A DNA stretch of 64,000 nucleotides from Lewinella sp. IMCC34183 (GCF_003390915.1 NZ_QMEM01000012.1:1-64000); one strand, 5' to 3'; positions 15,638 through 25,181 are shown, numbered from the stretch's first letter. Translations and numbers: made by a program. The notes: generated by a model not told the origin, from the letters alone.

Positions 15638-16345
15638 ATGACACGTGAAGAACTAGAGAAAACCGACACCGGCAGACTCGCCTCCTTTGAGGGCCGCAAT
15701 AACCTGCTGGTTTCCTTTGGGGGCATCCAGCAGGGACTTGGGATGCCCGTATTTGAATTCTTCAATTCGATCTCGGATATACCCTGCGACAAGATCTACC
15801 TCCGGGATTTCCACCAGGCGTGGTACCAGAAGGGGGTCGACGCGGAACTGGACCACGTGGACCAGGTGACGACTTACCTGCGGGATACCATCCGGGAGAA
15901 GAACTACGACAACGTCTGTTTCCTCGGCAATTCCATGGGGGGCTACGCGGCTATCCTTTTCGGTACGCTGCTCAACGTGGATACGGTGATTTCCTTCGCC
16001 CCGCAGACCTTCATCGGGCGCTTCCGGCGGCTGCTCACCTTCGACCGTCGCTGGTCGGGACAACTATCCGATGTTTACGCCTACGATCGGAAGCGACCCG
16101 AGTACTTCGACCTGAAGGAGCAGTTGGCGGCGGCGGCCCCCTACGCTACCCGCATCAATCTTTACTATTCCCCGCAGCACCGTCTCGACCGCAAGCACGC
16201 CGAGCGTTTGCGGGAATCGGCAAATGTCACCCTTCACCCGGTAGATGAGGGGGGCCACGCAGTGGTCAAGGTGATCCGCGACCGGGGGGAACTGAAGTCC
16301 CTCATCCAGAATACCTTCCAGCAGGCCCGGAAACCCGGTAACTAG
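15638..16345 (+). CDS. alpha/beta-hydrolase-fold protein
   Basis: 235 residues from ATG 15638. The nucleophile elbow is GNSMGG (residues ~91-96), after a strand NVCFLG, and the helix behind it is YAAILFG. A C-terminal GGHAVVKVI supplies a plausible catalytic His. The length and the strand order resemble the Asp2-like/polysaccharide-associated small hydrolases of the alpha/beta superfamily. There is no signal peptide, so it should act in the cytoplasm. Its neighbours are a hydrolase remnant and, after 486 nt, the glycan-degradation genes; a link to them is not proven. Substrate unknown. Confidence 0.65.
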   Translation: MTREELEKTDTGRLASFEGRNNLLVSFGGIQQGLGMPVFEFFNSISDIPCDKIYLRDFHQAWYQKGVDAELDHVDQVTTYLRDTIREKNYDNVCFLGNSMGGYAAILFGTLLNVDTVISFAPQTFIGRFRRLLTFDRRWSGQLSDVYAYDRKRPEYFDLKEQLAAAAPYATRINLYYSPQHRLDRKHAERLRESANVTLHPVDEGGHAVVKVIRDRGELKSLIQNTFQQARKPGN

Positions 16346-16831
16346 CAGGGGCTGGGGTAGGGAAGAAGGGGAGGGTCGCAAATAAAGCGGCCTGCTCCCG
16401 TACCAATCGATCACTAAGCAGATTGCCGGCCCACGGCCGCACGGAAGCGTGTCGTTCGCCCGGTAACAGGCAGAAGGTGGGTGTGCGGCGAATCGCACCA
16501 GATAGGGAAGATCTACCCAAGGCTGGACAGCTTATAACTGACCAGCTCACACCGATTGGCGCTGCCGAAATTCCCCGGGCGGTAGCCTTCCGTAGCCGGT
16601 GTGGGGGTGGTGGTAGTTGAAGTCCTGGGGGAAGTGACCTCAACTCCAAAACCGCCTCCCCATCGGACCTGCGATGCCCGCGAAGGGTGGGAAACCGACA
16701 ATCGAATCGGTAACTTGATCCGTCAGCGACCGCAAACGGCCGAGTCCGCTAATTTTTTGTCTACATTGAATGGGCACCAAGCCCGTTTTCCTTCGCGTCC
16801 ACACGCTTTCCCACCGAATAGAAAAGTACCT
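16346..16831 (+). other. intergenic region before the glycan locus
   Basis: 486 nt without a supported gene. Short open frames in it are GC-driven and lack family features. An AT-rich patch near 16748-16770 (TAATTTTTTGTCTACATTG) is the only promoter-like spot and lies ~70 nt before the GH43-like gene. A small GGGC/GCCC hairpin followed by TTTT is seen at ~16769-16790. Confidence 0.3.
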
Positions 16832-18421
16832 ATGAACCTCCGACAACTGCTTTTGGCCATCTGTGCAACCGGTTTCATCCTTTCCTCCGCCACCGCCCAG
16901 TACGCGCCCATCAGGAACGATACCTTCTGGGATACTGAAAGCGGCGAGCCCCTGTACAGCCAGGGTGGGGGGATCTTCAAATTTCCCGATCCGGAGACCG
17001 GAGAAGAGAAATATTACTGGTACGGGGTACATTACAAACAGGCAGAACTGTACCGGGAGGATCCCTCCGTCACGCAGGACCGGAACAACTTCGAGGGCGT
17101 AAATTGCTACTCGTCTACCGACCTGGTCAATTGGGAATTTGAGGCGGACGTGCTCACCCCGGACGAAGTATTCGGGGAGGCGGAACGTCGTTACGGCTGG
17201 CTCGGTCGCATGGGCGTAGCGTACGTGGCGGAGGCCGACCAGTACGTCCTCATCATCCAGCACAACGCCCGGGTACTCTTTGCGGTGGCGGATTCTCCGC
17301 TCGGACCCTTCAACGTGAGTCACCACAAGAGCATGGAGGAGTGGATCGGAACCTCCAACACCGGCGATCAGACGGTCTTTACCGACGAGGATACCGGCAA
17401 ATCCTACCTGGTGTACAGCTACGGAAAGGGCCGGCACAAAATCTTCATCTCCGAGATCGGTTTGCAGAACGACACCCTTACGCTGCTGGACTACAAGCAG
17501 GTATTTGCGGGTAACGGCCGCGAGGGCAACTGCATGTTTAAGTACCGGGGCAAATACTACCTCGCGGCGTCCCAGCTGTACGGATGGGACGGGTCACTTC
17601 CCTACTTCCTCGTAGCTGACGACATCATGGGGCCCTACCTCCCGGAAAACGATATGCAAGTATTCCCCGGGGCGGAAGAGGATTACGCACACATCTCCCA
17701 AACCGGCTTCTTTTACACCGTACGGGGCACCGAAGAGGAAACGGTAATCTTCTGCGGCGACCGCTGGGCCAACTTTGCGGGCAACGGCCTAGGCTACAAT
17801 CAGTGGGTTCCGCTCTCCTTCGATGAGTATACCCCCTACTTCAACTCCCTCAACTCCTGGTTGCTAAACGAAGAAACGGGCGAGTGGAAAGTAGCCGATG
17901 ACAACAACTACGTCAAAAATCCCAGTTTTGAGGCCGACCGGAAATTGATGCCCAGTACGGTCAAGCCCGTACAGACCCGACTGATCGGCTGGATAACCGA
18001 GGTGCTGGCCGGTACGGAAATTTCCCTTGATTCGCTCTCACCCGTCCTGAACCACGAGAATAGCCGGGCCGAGCGCCAACGTGTCGTCGGCGAACGCAGC
18101 CTGAATATCAGCGATAGGGTAAGCTTTAAGCGAAACGTACACCAGACCATCGCTTCCTCCCCGTACGTCGTGCTTCCAAACGGACGGTATACACTCACCG
18201 CCAAGGTCAAAAACAGTGAAGGGTTCAACGCCCTGGAAATGTACGCCGAGTCGGGGGGAGAACGGTTCAGTGTAAGCGTGACGGAAGCAAACGAAGACTG
18301 GACCACCCTCCGGATCGACGCGATTTTGGTCACGGACAACCAGGTTGAGATTGGATTTCTGGCGGATGGCCGCGCCGGCGCATTCTGCCGCGTGGACGAC
18401 GTCTCGTTCGTCCTGGAATAG
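16832..18421 (+). CDS. exported GH43-like glycosidase with C-terminal binding domain
   Basis: 529 residues from ATG 16832, chosen because a classical signal peptide follows at once (basic start, LLLAICATGFILSS, cleavage near ATAQ). The next ~370 residues have the five-bladed-propeller pattern of GH43: an early RNDTFWDTESG...YSQGGGI with the first acidic residue, YYWYGV, GDQTVFTDEDTGKSYLVYS and GNGREGNCMFKY (a Glu in the acid position). Residues ~375-529 (NPSFEADR ... CRVDDVSFVLE) form a galactose-binding-like beta sandwich. The resemblance is closest to the exo-beta-1,3-galactanase/galactan side of GH43, but this is not certain. It heads a run with GH105 and PL22-like genes, which suggests pectic side-chain degradation in the periplasm. 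Confidence 0.7.
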   Translation: MNLRQLLLAICATGFILSSATAQYAPIRNDTFWDTESGEPLYSQGGGIFKFPDPETGEEKYYWYGVHYKQAELYREDPSVTQDRNNFEGVNCYSSTDLVNWEFEADVLTPDEVFGEAERRYGWLGRMGVAYVAEADQYVLIIQHNARVLFAVADSPLGPFNVSHHKSMEEWIGTSNTGDQTVFTDEDTGKSYLVYSYGKGRHKIFISEIGLQNDTLTLLDYKQVFAGNGREGNCMFKYRGKYYLAASQLYGWDGSLPYFLVADDIMGPYLPENDMQVFPGAEEDYAHISQTGFFYTVRGTEEETVIFCGDRWANFAGNGLGYNQWVPLSFDEYTPYFNSLNSWLLNEETGEWKVADDNNYVKNPSFEADRKLMPSTVKPVQTRLIGWITEVLAGTEISLDSLSPVLNHENSRAERQRVVGERSLNISDRVSFKRNVHQTIASSPYVVLPNGRYTLTAKVKNSEGFNALEMYAESGGERFSVSVTEANEDWTTLRIDAILVTDNQVEIGFLADGRAGAFCRVDDVSFVLE

Positions 18422-18572
18422 TCACCGGGTTCCTTGGCTGATCATTGCAACCGATAGCAATTTATCAATCCTACCTATCTTACTGACGGCTCCCGCACCG
18501 TCCCGCGCTGCTGCCGTAGCGGTGGCTGCCGGGCCCGCCGGAAGGGCGGTGGCCGTAAAACTTACACCGATC

Positions 18573-19952
18573 ATGCACAAGTACATTTTTTCCCTGGCCG
18601 TCATCCTGGGTTGTTGGGTGCCGCTCCGCGCACAGCAGACCGACGCCAATACCCCGCTTCACCTTTCCCGGCCCGACTACCAGGTTCCCTACGGGATACC
18701 CTCCACGGAATCTATTGCCGGGGTGCTGGACCGGGTATACGGCTACCTGGAGGAGGCCTCGCCGGCGGCAGTGGTCCACAGCGGGTCGGGGGAACCGATC
18801 AGTGACTTCTCTACCCTCCGGGCCTCGGACGACATCGCTTTCCAGCAGGCCGACTTCCGCCTCGTCAGTTACGAATGGGGAGTGACCTACGCCGGCATGC
18901 TTGCGGCCGCGGCCAGCACCGGGGATGATAAGTACGCCGACTACGTCAACCGCCGTATGGCACTCCTGGCCGATCTCCACCCGGTGGTTTCGCGGCTGGA
19001 GGCGGAGGACCCCTCCTTCCGGCATCCCATGCGGTCCGTGCTGCACCCCCACGCCCTGGACGATGCCGGGGCCATTTGCGCGGCCATGATCAAGGCCAAG
19101 CGCGCCGGATTCGGGGGCGACCTGGACCCCATGATCGAGAATTTTGTTTCCTACATCAGCGACGACCAGCAACGGCTTGCCGACGGTACTTTCGCCCGCA
19201 ACCGCCCAATGACCAATTCGCTGTGGCTGGATGACCTGTTTATGAGTGTGCCAGCCCTGGCGCAGGCCGGTGAATACACCGGTAATGCGGCCTACTTCGA
19301 CGATGCGGTACTTCAGGTCCTGCAGTTCTCCGAACGGATGTTCAACGAAGAAAAGGGCCTCTACATGCACGCCTGGATCGAGGGGACCGACCACCATCCC
19401 CAGTTCCACTGGGGGCGGGCCAACGGATGGGCCATCATGACGATGGTGGAACTGCTCGAGGTGCTGCCCGAGGATCATGCCGGCCGGGAAGAGGTGCTCG
19501 CCTACCTCCGCAAGCACATCGCCGGACTGGCCAGCTACCAGTCTCCGGAGGGGCTATGGCACCAGTTGCTGGACCGGAACGACTCTTACCTGGAAACCTC
19601 CGCCACGGCCATCTTCACCTTTGCCATCGCCCGCGCGATCAATAGAGGATACATCGATGCCCGCGCCTACGGTCCGGTGGCCACTCTCGGGTGGAACGCC
19701 GTCACGACCAAGGTGAACGGCAGGGGACAGGTGGAAGGTACCTGCGTGGGCACCGGCATGGGCTTCGATCCGGCCTTCTACTACTACCGGCCGGTGAACG
19801 TGTACGCCGCCCACGGCTACGGACCCGTGCTGCTGGCCGGCGCCGAAATGATCACCTTGCTTGAGAACTCCTTCGCGCGGATGAACGACAGCGCGGTGCA
19901 GTTCTACGACCATGAGATCCCCGGCGACGCACCCATCTTCGAGGAGAACTAG
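18573..19952 (+). CDS. GH105/GH88-type unsaturated glucuronyl/rhamnogalacturonyl hydrolase
   Basis: 459 residues from ATG 18573, where a signal peptide begins (IFSLAVILGCWVPLRAQ). The mature part is an (alpha/alpha)6 barrel: LDDLFMSVPAL (~residue 220) carries the catalytic Asp of this family and HWGRANGWAIM (~278-288) is the WGRxNGW signature of YteR-like enzymes. ETSATAIFTFAIARAI closes the barrel. These enzymes remove the 4,5-unsaturated sugar that pectate or rhamnogalacturonan lyases leave at the non-reducing end, so the gene fits directly with the PL22-like gene 60 nt downstream. Periplasmic location is inferred from the signal peptide. The 151 nt before it show no gene. Confidence 0.8.
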   Translation: MHKYIFSLAVILGCWVPLRAQQTDANTPLHLSRPDYQVPYGIPSTESIAGVLDRVYGYLEEASPAAVVHSGSGEPISDFSTLRASDDIAFQQADFRLVSYEWGVTYAGMLAAAASTGDDKYADYVNRRMALLADLHPVVSRLEAEDPSFRHPMRSVLHPHALDDAGAICAAMIKAKRAGFGGDLDPMIENFVSYISDDQQRLADGTFARNRPMTNSLWLDDLFMSVPALAQAGEYTGNAAYFDDAVLQVLQFSERMFNEEKGLYMHAWIEGTDHHPQFHWGRANGWAIMTMVELLEVLPEDHAGREEVLAYLRKHIAGLASYQSPEGLWHQLLDRNDSYLETSATAIFTFAIARAINRGYIDARAYGPVATLGWNAVTTKVNGRGQVEGTCVGTGMGFDPAFYYYRPVNVYAAHGYGPVLLAGAEMITLLENSFARMNDSAVQFYDHEIPGDAPIFEEN

Positions 19953-19956
19953 TACC

Positions 19957-19976
19957 CTCACTCATTCACTCACTCA
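19957..19976 (+). repeat. CTCA tetranucleotide repeat
   Basis: CTCACTCATTCACTCACTCA, five units with one T for C change, between the GH105 and PL22-like genes. A short sequence repeat in a leader may vary in length, but five imperfect units is near chance. Confidence 0.4.
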
Positions 19977-20012
19977 CCCGTACCGTCCCGCAATCCGACC
20001 AACTCCCGACCC

Positions 20013-21326
20013 ATGCTTCGCCACGCCATTCCCGGACTTTTAATCTTGCTCCTCGCCATCGTCACCGTCCCGCTGGGCGCCCAGATCGGGACGCGCTTCC
20101 CGTCCGAGCGGCAGGTCATCGCGGACCCCGTGACCGGTCACGAGTTGATCTTTCTGACCGGAGCCGGGGGCGGAGATTCCAAGATATACCCCACCCATAA
20201 TCAGTGGACCGCCGACGGGGAGTGGCTCATCTTCCGCTCCGACCGCGTGGCCGGTGAGGCCATGGCCGTCCACGAAGCCAGCGGTGCGCTCGTACAGGTT
20301 ACTGAGGGCGGCTACGTGGGCATGCTGACCGTCGCCAGGAAGGAGATGAAGCTGTACTTCATGCGTAAGGCGGCGGGGGACCGGGAAGGGGCCATGGAAC
20401 TTGTAGTCGTGGACCTCGACCGGCTCTTTGCCGATAGTGAGTCCGGGGATCTGCGCGCTGCCGGTACCTACCAACACACTATCGGCACGATCCCCGCTTC
20501 CTGGGGCGCCCACGGTGACCTCGCGCTGGACGCCGAAGAAGACCGGCTGTACTTCCGCACCGGTGCGGAACACGCCGCCGAATACCTGGCCGAAGGAACG
20601 GAGCTGGAAGCGGACTTTGGGCCCCGCGGTATGGGGGCCGGTCCGGGGGGCATCGCCCAGCTGGACATCGCGACCGGAGCGATCAGCCACGTGGTGTCGG
20701 TGCCGTTTCAAGTAGGGCACATACAGACCAATCCGTGGGTAGCGGGACAGATCATTTTCTGCTGGGAAACCGGCGGCAAATCTCCCCAGCGCACCTGGAT
20801 CGTTCAGGCGGACGGCTCCGGGCTGCGGCCGCTGTATCCCGAAGCCGATTACGAATGGGTGACCCACGAAGCCTTGATCGGCCCCGACGAGGTCGCATTT
20901 GCCATCATGGGGCACCGCAGTATCGATGCTTCCGACCAGGGAGGGCCGGGGCAGGAGAAGGAGTGGGGGCCCAGTGGTACCCGAGAGAAGCCTACCGGTC
21001 TCGGGATCGTGAACATCACCACGCGGGAAATGAAGATCGCCGGGCAAACGGATGCGGGTAGCGGGCTCTGGCACGTACACGGTTCCCCAGACGGGCGCTT
21101 TGCGGTGGGCGATGATTTTTCCCGTAGCGTATACCTCATCGATCGGCATACCGAGGAAATGATGCTCTTGTCGACGGGGCACAAGACTACCGCGGCCGAT
21201 CACCCGCACCCCACTTTCAGTCCGGACGGGACCAAAATCGAAATCCAGTCGGCCATGCTGGCCGAAGACGGTCGTACCCTAAGTATCTGCATCATTCCCG
21301 TGCCGGACGCGTGGCTGAGCCGCTGA
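20013..21326 (+). CDS. PL22-like oligogalacturonate lyase family protein
   Basis: 437 residues with a signal peptide (IPGLLILLLAIVTVPLGAQ). The mature protein has a seven-bladed beta-propeller pattern with repeated 'W..DG.WLIF.SDR', 'LALDAEEDRLYF' and 'PTFSPDGTKIEIQS' strands. QVGHIQTNPW (~residues 234-243) and WVTHEALIGPDEV (~287-299) correspond to the His-containing manganese-site region of oligogalacturonate lyases (Pectate_lyase22). Those enzymes cleave pectin-derived dimers by beta-elimination, giving the unsaturated products that GH105 enzymes treat. The three genes from 16832 to 21326 are therefore a coherent exported pectin-degradation set. No SusC/SusD pair is present nearby. Confidence 0.7.
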   Translation: MLRHAIPGLLILLLAIVTVPLGAQIGTRFPSERQVIADPVTGHELIFLTGAGGGDSKIYPTHNQWTADGEWLIFRSDRVAGEAMAVHEASGALVQVTEGGYVGMLTVARKEMKLYFMRKAAGDREGAMELVVVDLDRLFADSESGDLRAAGTYQHTIGTIPASWGAHGDLALDAEEDRLYFRTGAEHAAEYLAEGTELEADFGPRGMGAGPGGIAQLDIATGAISHVVSVPFQVGHIQTNPWVAGQIIFCWETGGKSPQRTWIVQADGSGLRPLYPEADYEWVTHEALIGPDEVAFAIMGHRSIDASDQGGPGQEKEWGPSGTREKPTGLGIVNITTREMKIAGQTDAGSGLWHVHGSPDGRFAVGDDFSRSVYLIDRHTEEMMLLSTGHKTTAADHPHPTFSPDGTKIEIQSAMLAEDGRTLSICIIPVPDAWLSR

Positions 21327-21343
21327 GCGCTCCGGCTAGCTGT

Positions 21344-22282
21344 TTACGTGCGCGTAAAGAACCGACTGAGGAAGGAGGCTGTCCGGATCGCCATCCGTTT
21401 GCGCTCCGCCTTTGACTCCGGGAACAGGCGGATCGGATGGCTGACGTGCTGCCAGTAGAGCTTGTCCGCGAAGCCCGGTCGCTGACCGGTCGAGATCAGG
21501 TTGCGCAGGTAGTTCTTCTGCCACGGCTTGCTGCGGCCGGCGGCATGCGACATGACGTACCCGAATTTGCCAAAATCCATCGCGTCGCGGCCCATGATGC
21601 TGACGTGCTCCGTCAGGTCCTTGGCCACGTTGAGGGCATCCTGGTCCATAAAGTGGAACATATTCCACCGGTCCGCGATGCCGATGCGGTCCTGCCGTCC
21701 CGTATTGAGCTTCATGTGCTCTTGAATGGTCTTCCAGAGACCGGCGAAGTCCCGGTACCGGCGGTTAATGCCCACGAAGCCGCCGTTGACGTAGACGTCG
21801 TCCTTGGGTACGTAATCGATGCCGAAACCGGCGTAGTACTCAGCCCACTGCCGGCGGAGCGGGTGGCTGGTATGTACCGGTGAGTTCATATCCTCGCACA
21901 GGGCCACGCCCCCCCGGGCCCACTCCTCGAAGTGTTTCGGCGCGGCCTTCACCACAATATCGCAGTCGATATAGAAGACGTTCTCGATCGTATCGCCGAA
22001 GCGTTCCCAAACCTGCTCGATAAGCTGGGGTTTGATGTTGGCCAGCATCTCGTCGGTGCCCTGCCGTACGAAGTGAATGGACATCCCCTCCGCCACGTCA
22101 TAAATCGCGGTGCCGCTGGCGTCGGGGCTGATCCCGTTAGTCCACGGGGGCAGCGGACCCCGGTAGCCGGCGTACAGTACACCGCGGTAGCCTTGATGAT
22201 AGAGGGAATTCGCGAGGGCGCCGACGCCGAGGTGGTAATCACGCTCGAATACCGTACAAAATACGCTCTGGGTAGGGGTCAT
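21344..22282 (-). CDS. glycosyltransferase family 8-like protein
   Basis: 312 residues from ATG 22282; the frame stays open further upstream, but that part is unlike a protein N-terminus. The start (QSVFCTVFERDYHLGVGALANSL) is the nucleotide-sugar-binding strand of GT-A enzymes, and FYIDCDIVV (~residues 99-107) carries the DxD metal site. DDVYVNGGFVGINRR is the acceptor-side loop typical of GT8-like transferases. No membrane segment is seen, so it should be cytoplasmic. It lies convergent to the PL22-like gene (17 nt between stops). The acceptor is unknown; a role in surface polysaccharide or glycogen-type synthesis is possible. Confidence 0.65.
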   Translation of the reverse strand: MTPTQSVFCTVFERDYHLGVGALANSLYHQGYRGVLYAGYRGPLPPWTNGISPDASGTAIYDVAEGMSIHFVRQGTDEMLANIKPQLIEQVWERFGDTIENVFYIDCDIVVKAAPKHFEEWARGGVALCEDMNSPVHTSHPLRRQWAEYYAGFGIDYVPKDDVYVNGGFVGINRRYRDFAGLWKTIQEHMKLNTGRQDRIGIADRWNMFHFMDQDALNVAKDLTEHVSIMGRDAMDFGKFGYVMSHAAGRSKPWQKNYLRNLISTGQRPGFADKLYWQHVSHPIRLFPESKAERKRMAIRTASFLSRFFTRT

Positions 22283-22330
22283 CGTCGGACGTAAGTCTCT
22301 GGGTAAGTATCTTTCATGAGGACCGTTGTA

Positions 22331-22355
22331 CCGCGTCCGCAGGGTGCGGACGCGG
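22331..22355 (-). repeat. perfect 11-bp hairpin
   Basis: CCGCGTCCGCA, a GGG loop, then TGCGGACGCGG. It lies between the glycosidase (stop 22497) and the glycosyltransferase (start 22282), both on the minus strand. No T-tract follows on either strand, so it could be a factor-dependent terminator, an mRNA stabiliser or a protein site. Confidence 0.5.
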
Positions 22356-22496
22356 CTCGACAGGTTATTAACCGGTCTTACCCCGCCAGTAGTACCCGGC
22401 TGCTGTCCTTTTGGACAACCTTCAGGTGGTCGGGTACGGACACTCCAGGGCCTCAACGGATGATTGGAGGCTAAGTTCGGAACCCGGGCGTAAGGA

Positions 22497-24626
22497 TCAG
22501 GGCAGGCCGTGCAGCCCATCCCACCGGATGGCCCAGCCCGCCGGAAAACCCCCATCCGCCATGAGGGCCAGTGCCGCGAGCAATCCACCGTTACCCGGCA
22601 GGTACAGGCGCAGATTGTCCCGCTGGTAGTTGTGGCCGTTGGGCAGGTAGCTGTTTTTGGGTACGTCCATCAGCAGGGCATCCACGGCGCGTTCCGGTTC
22701 GCCCAGGCGGGTGGCGGTGAAGGCCGTGAGCGGGAAGTCCCACCCCCAGGTGTCCTCCCAGTGCCATATCCGCCAGATCGTGTCCAGGGTCCGGCGCATC
22801 GTAGCCGTGTCGAGCCCCTCAGTGGCGGGCAGCAGGCCGTAGGCGGCGAGTACGCTCGGGTGATCCGTCAGGTACCGCTCGTTGGTGTAGGAATCGGGGG
22901 CCGAGGCCGCCGCCAGGTAGATACCGTCGGCCCGCGGCAGGGGACTGAGGTCCCGCAGCACGGCGTCCCACTCCGGGCGGCGCGCGAGGTCGCGGCGCTC
23001 CCGCCACGCCTGGGCGGTTTCCAGGCCCCACCGCCAGTAGGCGAGCTCAAAGGTGGTGTTGATGGTGGTATCCGCCCCGAAGCGCTCCTGGGCGGCGATG
23101 ACCCCCGGTCCCAGCACGCGCTCCTGCCGCGTGGAATCGTAGTATGCGAAGTCCGCCATGAAATCCGCCGTGGCCTCTACCAGGGGCGCGTAGGTCTCCA
23201 GCAGGGCGGTATCCGGCTGTAGTTCGTACAGCAGCTCGGCAAAGTAGATGGGGTGCGGTTGCTGCCAGAGGAGGTAGGAACCGATGGAGGAAGAGGTCTC
23301 CCCGCCGGCGGGGTCGGTCATTTTCTGCCAGCGTACGCCCGCAAACCCTTGACGCTCGGCAATGGCGCGGGCGCCGGGCAGGGCGGTGAAGTACCAGTCC
23401 AGGTACCGCCGCAGCACGTCTTCCTCGCCCCAAAGGGCAAAGTGAACGCCGTGCCACCAGGCCATTTCGAGGTGGGGCTTCCCGTACCACGAGTTGTAGG
23501 TCAGGCCGGTTTCCTGCGGCGGTACGCTGCCGCTCGTGTTTACGTGGGTGAGGTAGCGACTGAGCACCATGCGGCGCTCGAGTTCGTACGCGCGAGGGTC
23601 GTCCACCGCACCGAAGTCGATGATGCCGTTGGTGTTCCAGTAGGTATGGTAATCCGCCGCTATGGACGCGAAGGGGTCGGGCGCGGACGCGGGTGCAAGG
23701 TCTTCCGGGGAAGGAGCAAACGCTACGGTGAACGTCCATTCCTCCGTCGGTTGCAGCGGTCGCCAACGGTAGCCGTCAGCCAGGGAATCCAGCTCCAGCG
23801 CTCCGTCTGCCGAACGGAAACGGGTGACGTAGGAGGTGGTATCGATCCGGCGGCGTACCTGCCAGCTGCCCGCGTCGAGCCGGGTAGCCGTAAGCCGGTC
23901 CGCTTCGTCGGGGGCGAAGGTCGCCGCCTCGTCCAGCCATTCTCCGGTAGGGTAGGGGTAGCGTACGGTGGCGGCCAGCCGTCCGGCGCGGAGGAGCGGG
24001 CTGCGCACCGTGACCACCAATTCGTCGGCCTCCTGCCGGGCGGCGGTAGTGACCTCTACGGGCGTTCCCCCTACGGTGAAGCGGCTCACGATCCGCCCGT
24101 TCCAGAGGTCGAGCTCCTGGGTGATGTCGGTGATGTCCCCGGGCGTTACGGGTGTTCCAGATTGGGTCCGGATGTCCCAGCCGATGCTGCCGAGGTGCAT
24201 CCGGTGCGGGTTCTGCCGGAGGTAATCGGCTGCCCGGGCGGCGCGGTCTTTCGTGGACCACTGTACGGCGTACGGGATCTGGCGTCCGTGGGAAGCGGTG
24301 TAGCGCAGGGTTTCCTCGATGCGGTAGCTGCTGTCCGTGGGAAAACTGTGCCACCCCCACTCGGAAAGGGTACCCAGGGAGATACCCGATGCGTACCGCT
24401 GGGGGAAGGTCTGCAGCCCGGTGGCGTCCACCGTCACGGCAAATCGCCCGTTGCCCACCGTCAGGGCATTCATCGGATCGAGGTCCGTGATTTCCACGTG
24501 GTGCCGCTGGACGATGGGCTGCCGGTCGAGGCCCGGCGTAGGCTGTCCCCGGAGGGACACGGATACGCTCAGGAACAACAGCAGCAACAGGGCACCGACC
24601 GGTCGGGTGGGGGAGAAGTGGGTCAT
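22497..24626 (-). CDS. exported six-hairpin glycosidase (GH65/GH95-like)
   Basis: 709 residues from ATG 24626, where a signal peptide starts (PVGALLLLLFLSVSVSLRGQ); the open frame continues to 25217 but crosses the oppositely oriented gene at 24798 and is not needed. The N-terminal ~270 residues are beta-sandwich-like, starting with ALTVGNGRFAVTVDATGLQ. Residues ~320-700 look like an (alpha/alpha)6 barrel: WYGKPHLEMAWWHGVHFALW, SSSIGSYLLWQQPHPIYFAELLY and WHWEDTWGWDFPLTA. The layout of N-terminal sandwich, helical linker and barrel is shared by GH65 and GH95 (family knowledge), but I cannot assign the family or the sugar. It is exported, and its nearness to the pectin genes suggests glycan use. 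Confidence 0.6.
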   Translation of the reverse strand: MTHFSPTRPVGALLLLLFLSVSVSLRGQPTPGLDRQPIVQRHHVEITDLDPMNALTVGNGRFAVTVDATGLQTFPQRYASGISLGTLSEWGWHSFPTDSSYRIEETLRYTASHGRQIPYAVQWSTKDRAARAADYLRQNPHRMHLGSIGWDIRTQSGTPVTPGDITDITQELDLWNGRIVSRFTVGGTPVEVTTAARQEADELVVTVRSPLLRAGRLAATVRYPYPTGEWLDEAATFAPDEADRLTATRLDAGSWQVRRRIDTTSYVTRFRSADGALELDSLADGYRWRPLQPTEEWTFTVAFAPSPEDLAPASAPDPFASIAADYHTYWNTNGIIDFGAVDDPRAYELERRMVLSRYLTHVNTSGSVPPQETGLTYNSWYGKPHLEMAWWHGVHFALWGEEDVLRRYLDWYFTALPGARAIAERQGFAGVRWQKMTDPAGGETSSSIGSYLLWQQPHPIYFAELLYELQPDTALLETYAPLVEATADFMADFAYYDSTRQERVLGPGVIAAQERFGADTTINTTFELAYWRWGLETAQAWRERRDLARRPEWDAVLRDLSPLPRADGIYLAAASAPDSYTNERYLTDHPSVLAAYGLLPATEGLDTATMRRTLDTIWRIWHWEDTWGWDFPLTAFTATRLGEPERAVDALLMDVPKNSYLPNGHNYQRDNLRLYLPGNGGLLAALALMADGGFPAGWAIRWDGLHGLP

Positions 24627-24797
24627 GGTGAAGCGAATGATTACGGGAAGGTACGTCGTTGCAACCGGTTTACATTTTCGTTCGGTGACGGTGAAAGTCA
24701 TCTTCGCCCGGAGGTGTATACTGCTGCGTCGGGTAGCGGCGACGGAACTTTTCGCTACCCCGGCCGGATTACAAGGATGTAAATCAACTCTCCCGCC

Positions 24798-25181
24798 ATG
24801 ACCGAAGACGAAAAGATCCGACTGGTACGTCAATACCTCGCCGCCTATAACCGCTTCGACGTACCCGGTATGCTGGAAGTCCTGCACCCCGACGTCCGCT
24901 TTGAGAACGTGAGCGACCGGGCCACCACCTTGGCCACCGAGGGCCGGGCCGCTTTCGCCGAGCAGGCGGAACGGGCGGCACGTATGTTTTCCGAACGGGA
25001 ACAGGGGGTTACCGCGATCACGTCCGTCGGGGACAGCCTTGAATTGGCCATCGACTACACGGGGGTACTGGCCGAGGGTATTCCCGGCGGACCGCCGGCC
25101 GGCCAGCGCATCGAACTGACCGGTACCGCTACATTCTCCTTCCGCGACAGGCTGATCAGCCTGCTGCGGGACGAGAGCTGA
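24798..25181 (+). CDS. SnoaL-like / NTF2-fold protein
   Basis: 127 residues. The opening 'LVRQYLAAYNRFDVPGMLEVLHPDVRFENVS' is the usual SnoaL-like pattern: a helix, 'yn..D...l..ll.pdv.f', then a beta hairpin. RAAFAEQAERAARMF and a last strand-rich part ending in TGTATFSFRDRLISLLRDES complete the cone-shaped NTF2 fold. Proteins of this fold are small enzymes or binding proteins with varied substrates, so no function can be named. It is divergent from the glycosidase, and 108 nt before the following 44-codon gene. Confidence 0.7.
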   Translation: MTEDEKIRLVRQYLAAYNRFDVPGMLEVLHPDVRFENVSDRATTLATEGRAAFAEQAERAARMFSEREQGVTAITSVGDSLELAIDYTGVLAEGIPGGPPAGQRIELTGTATFSFRDRLISLLRDES

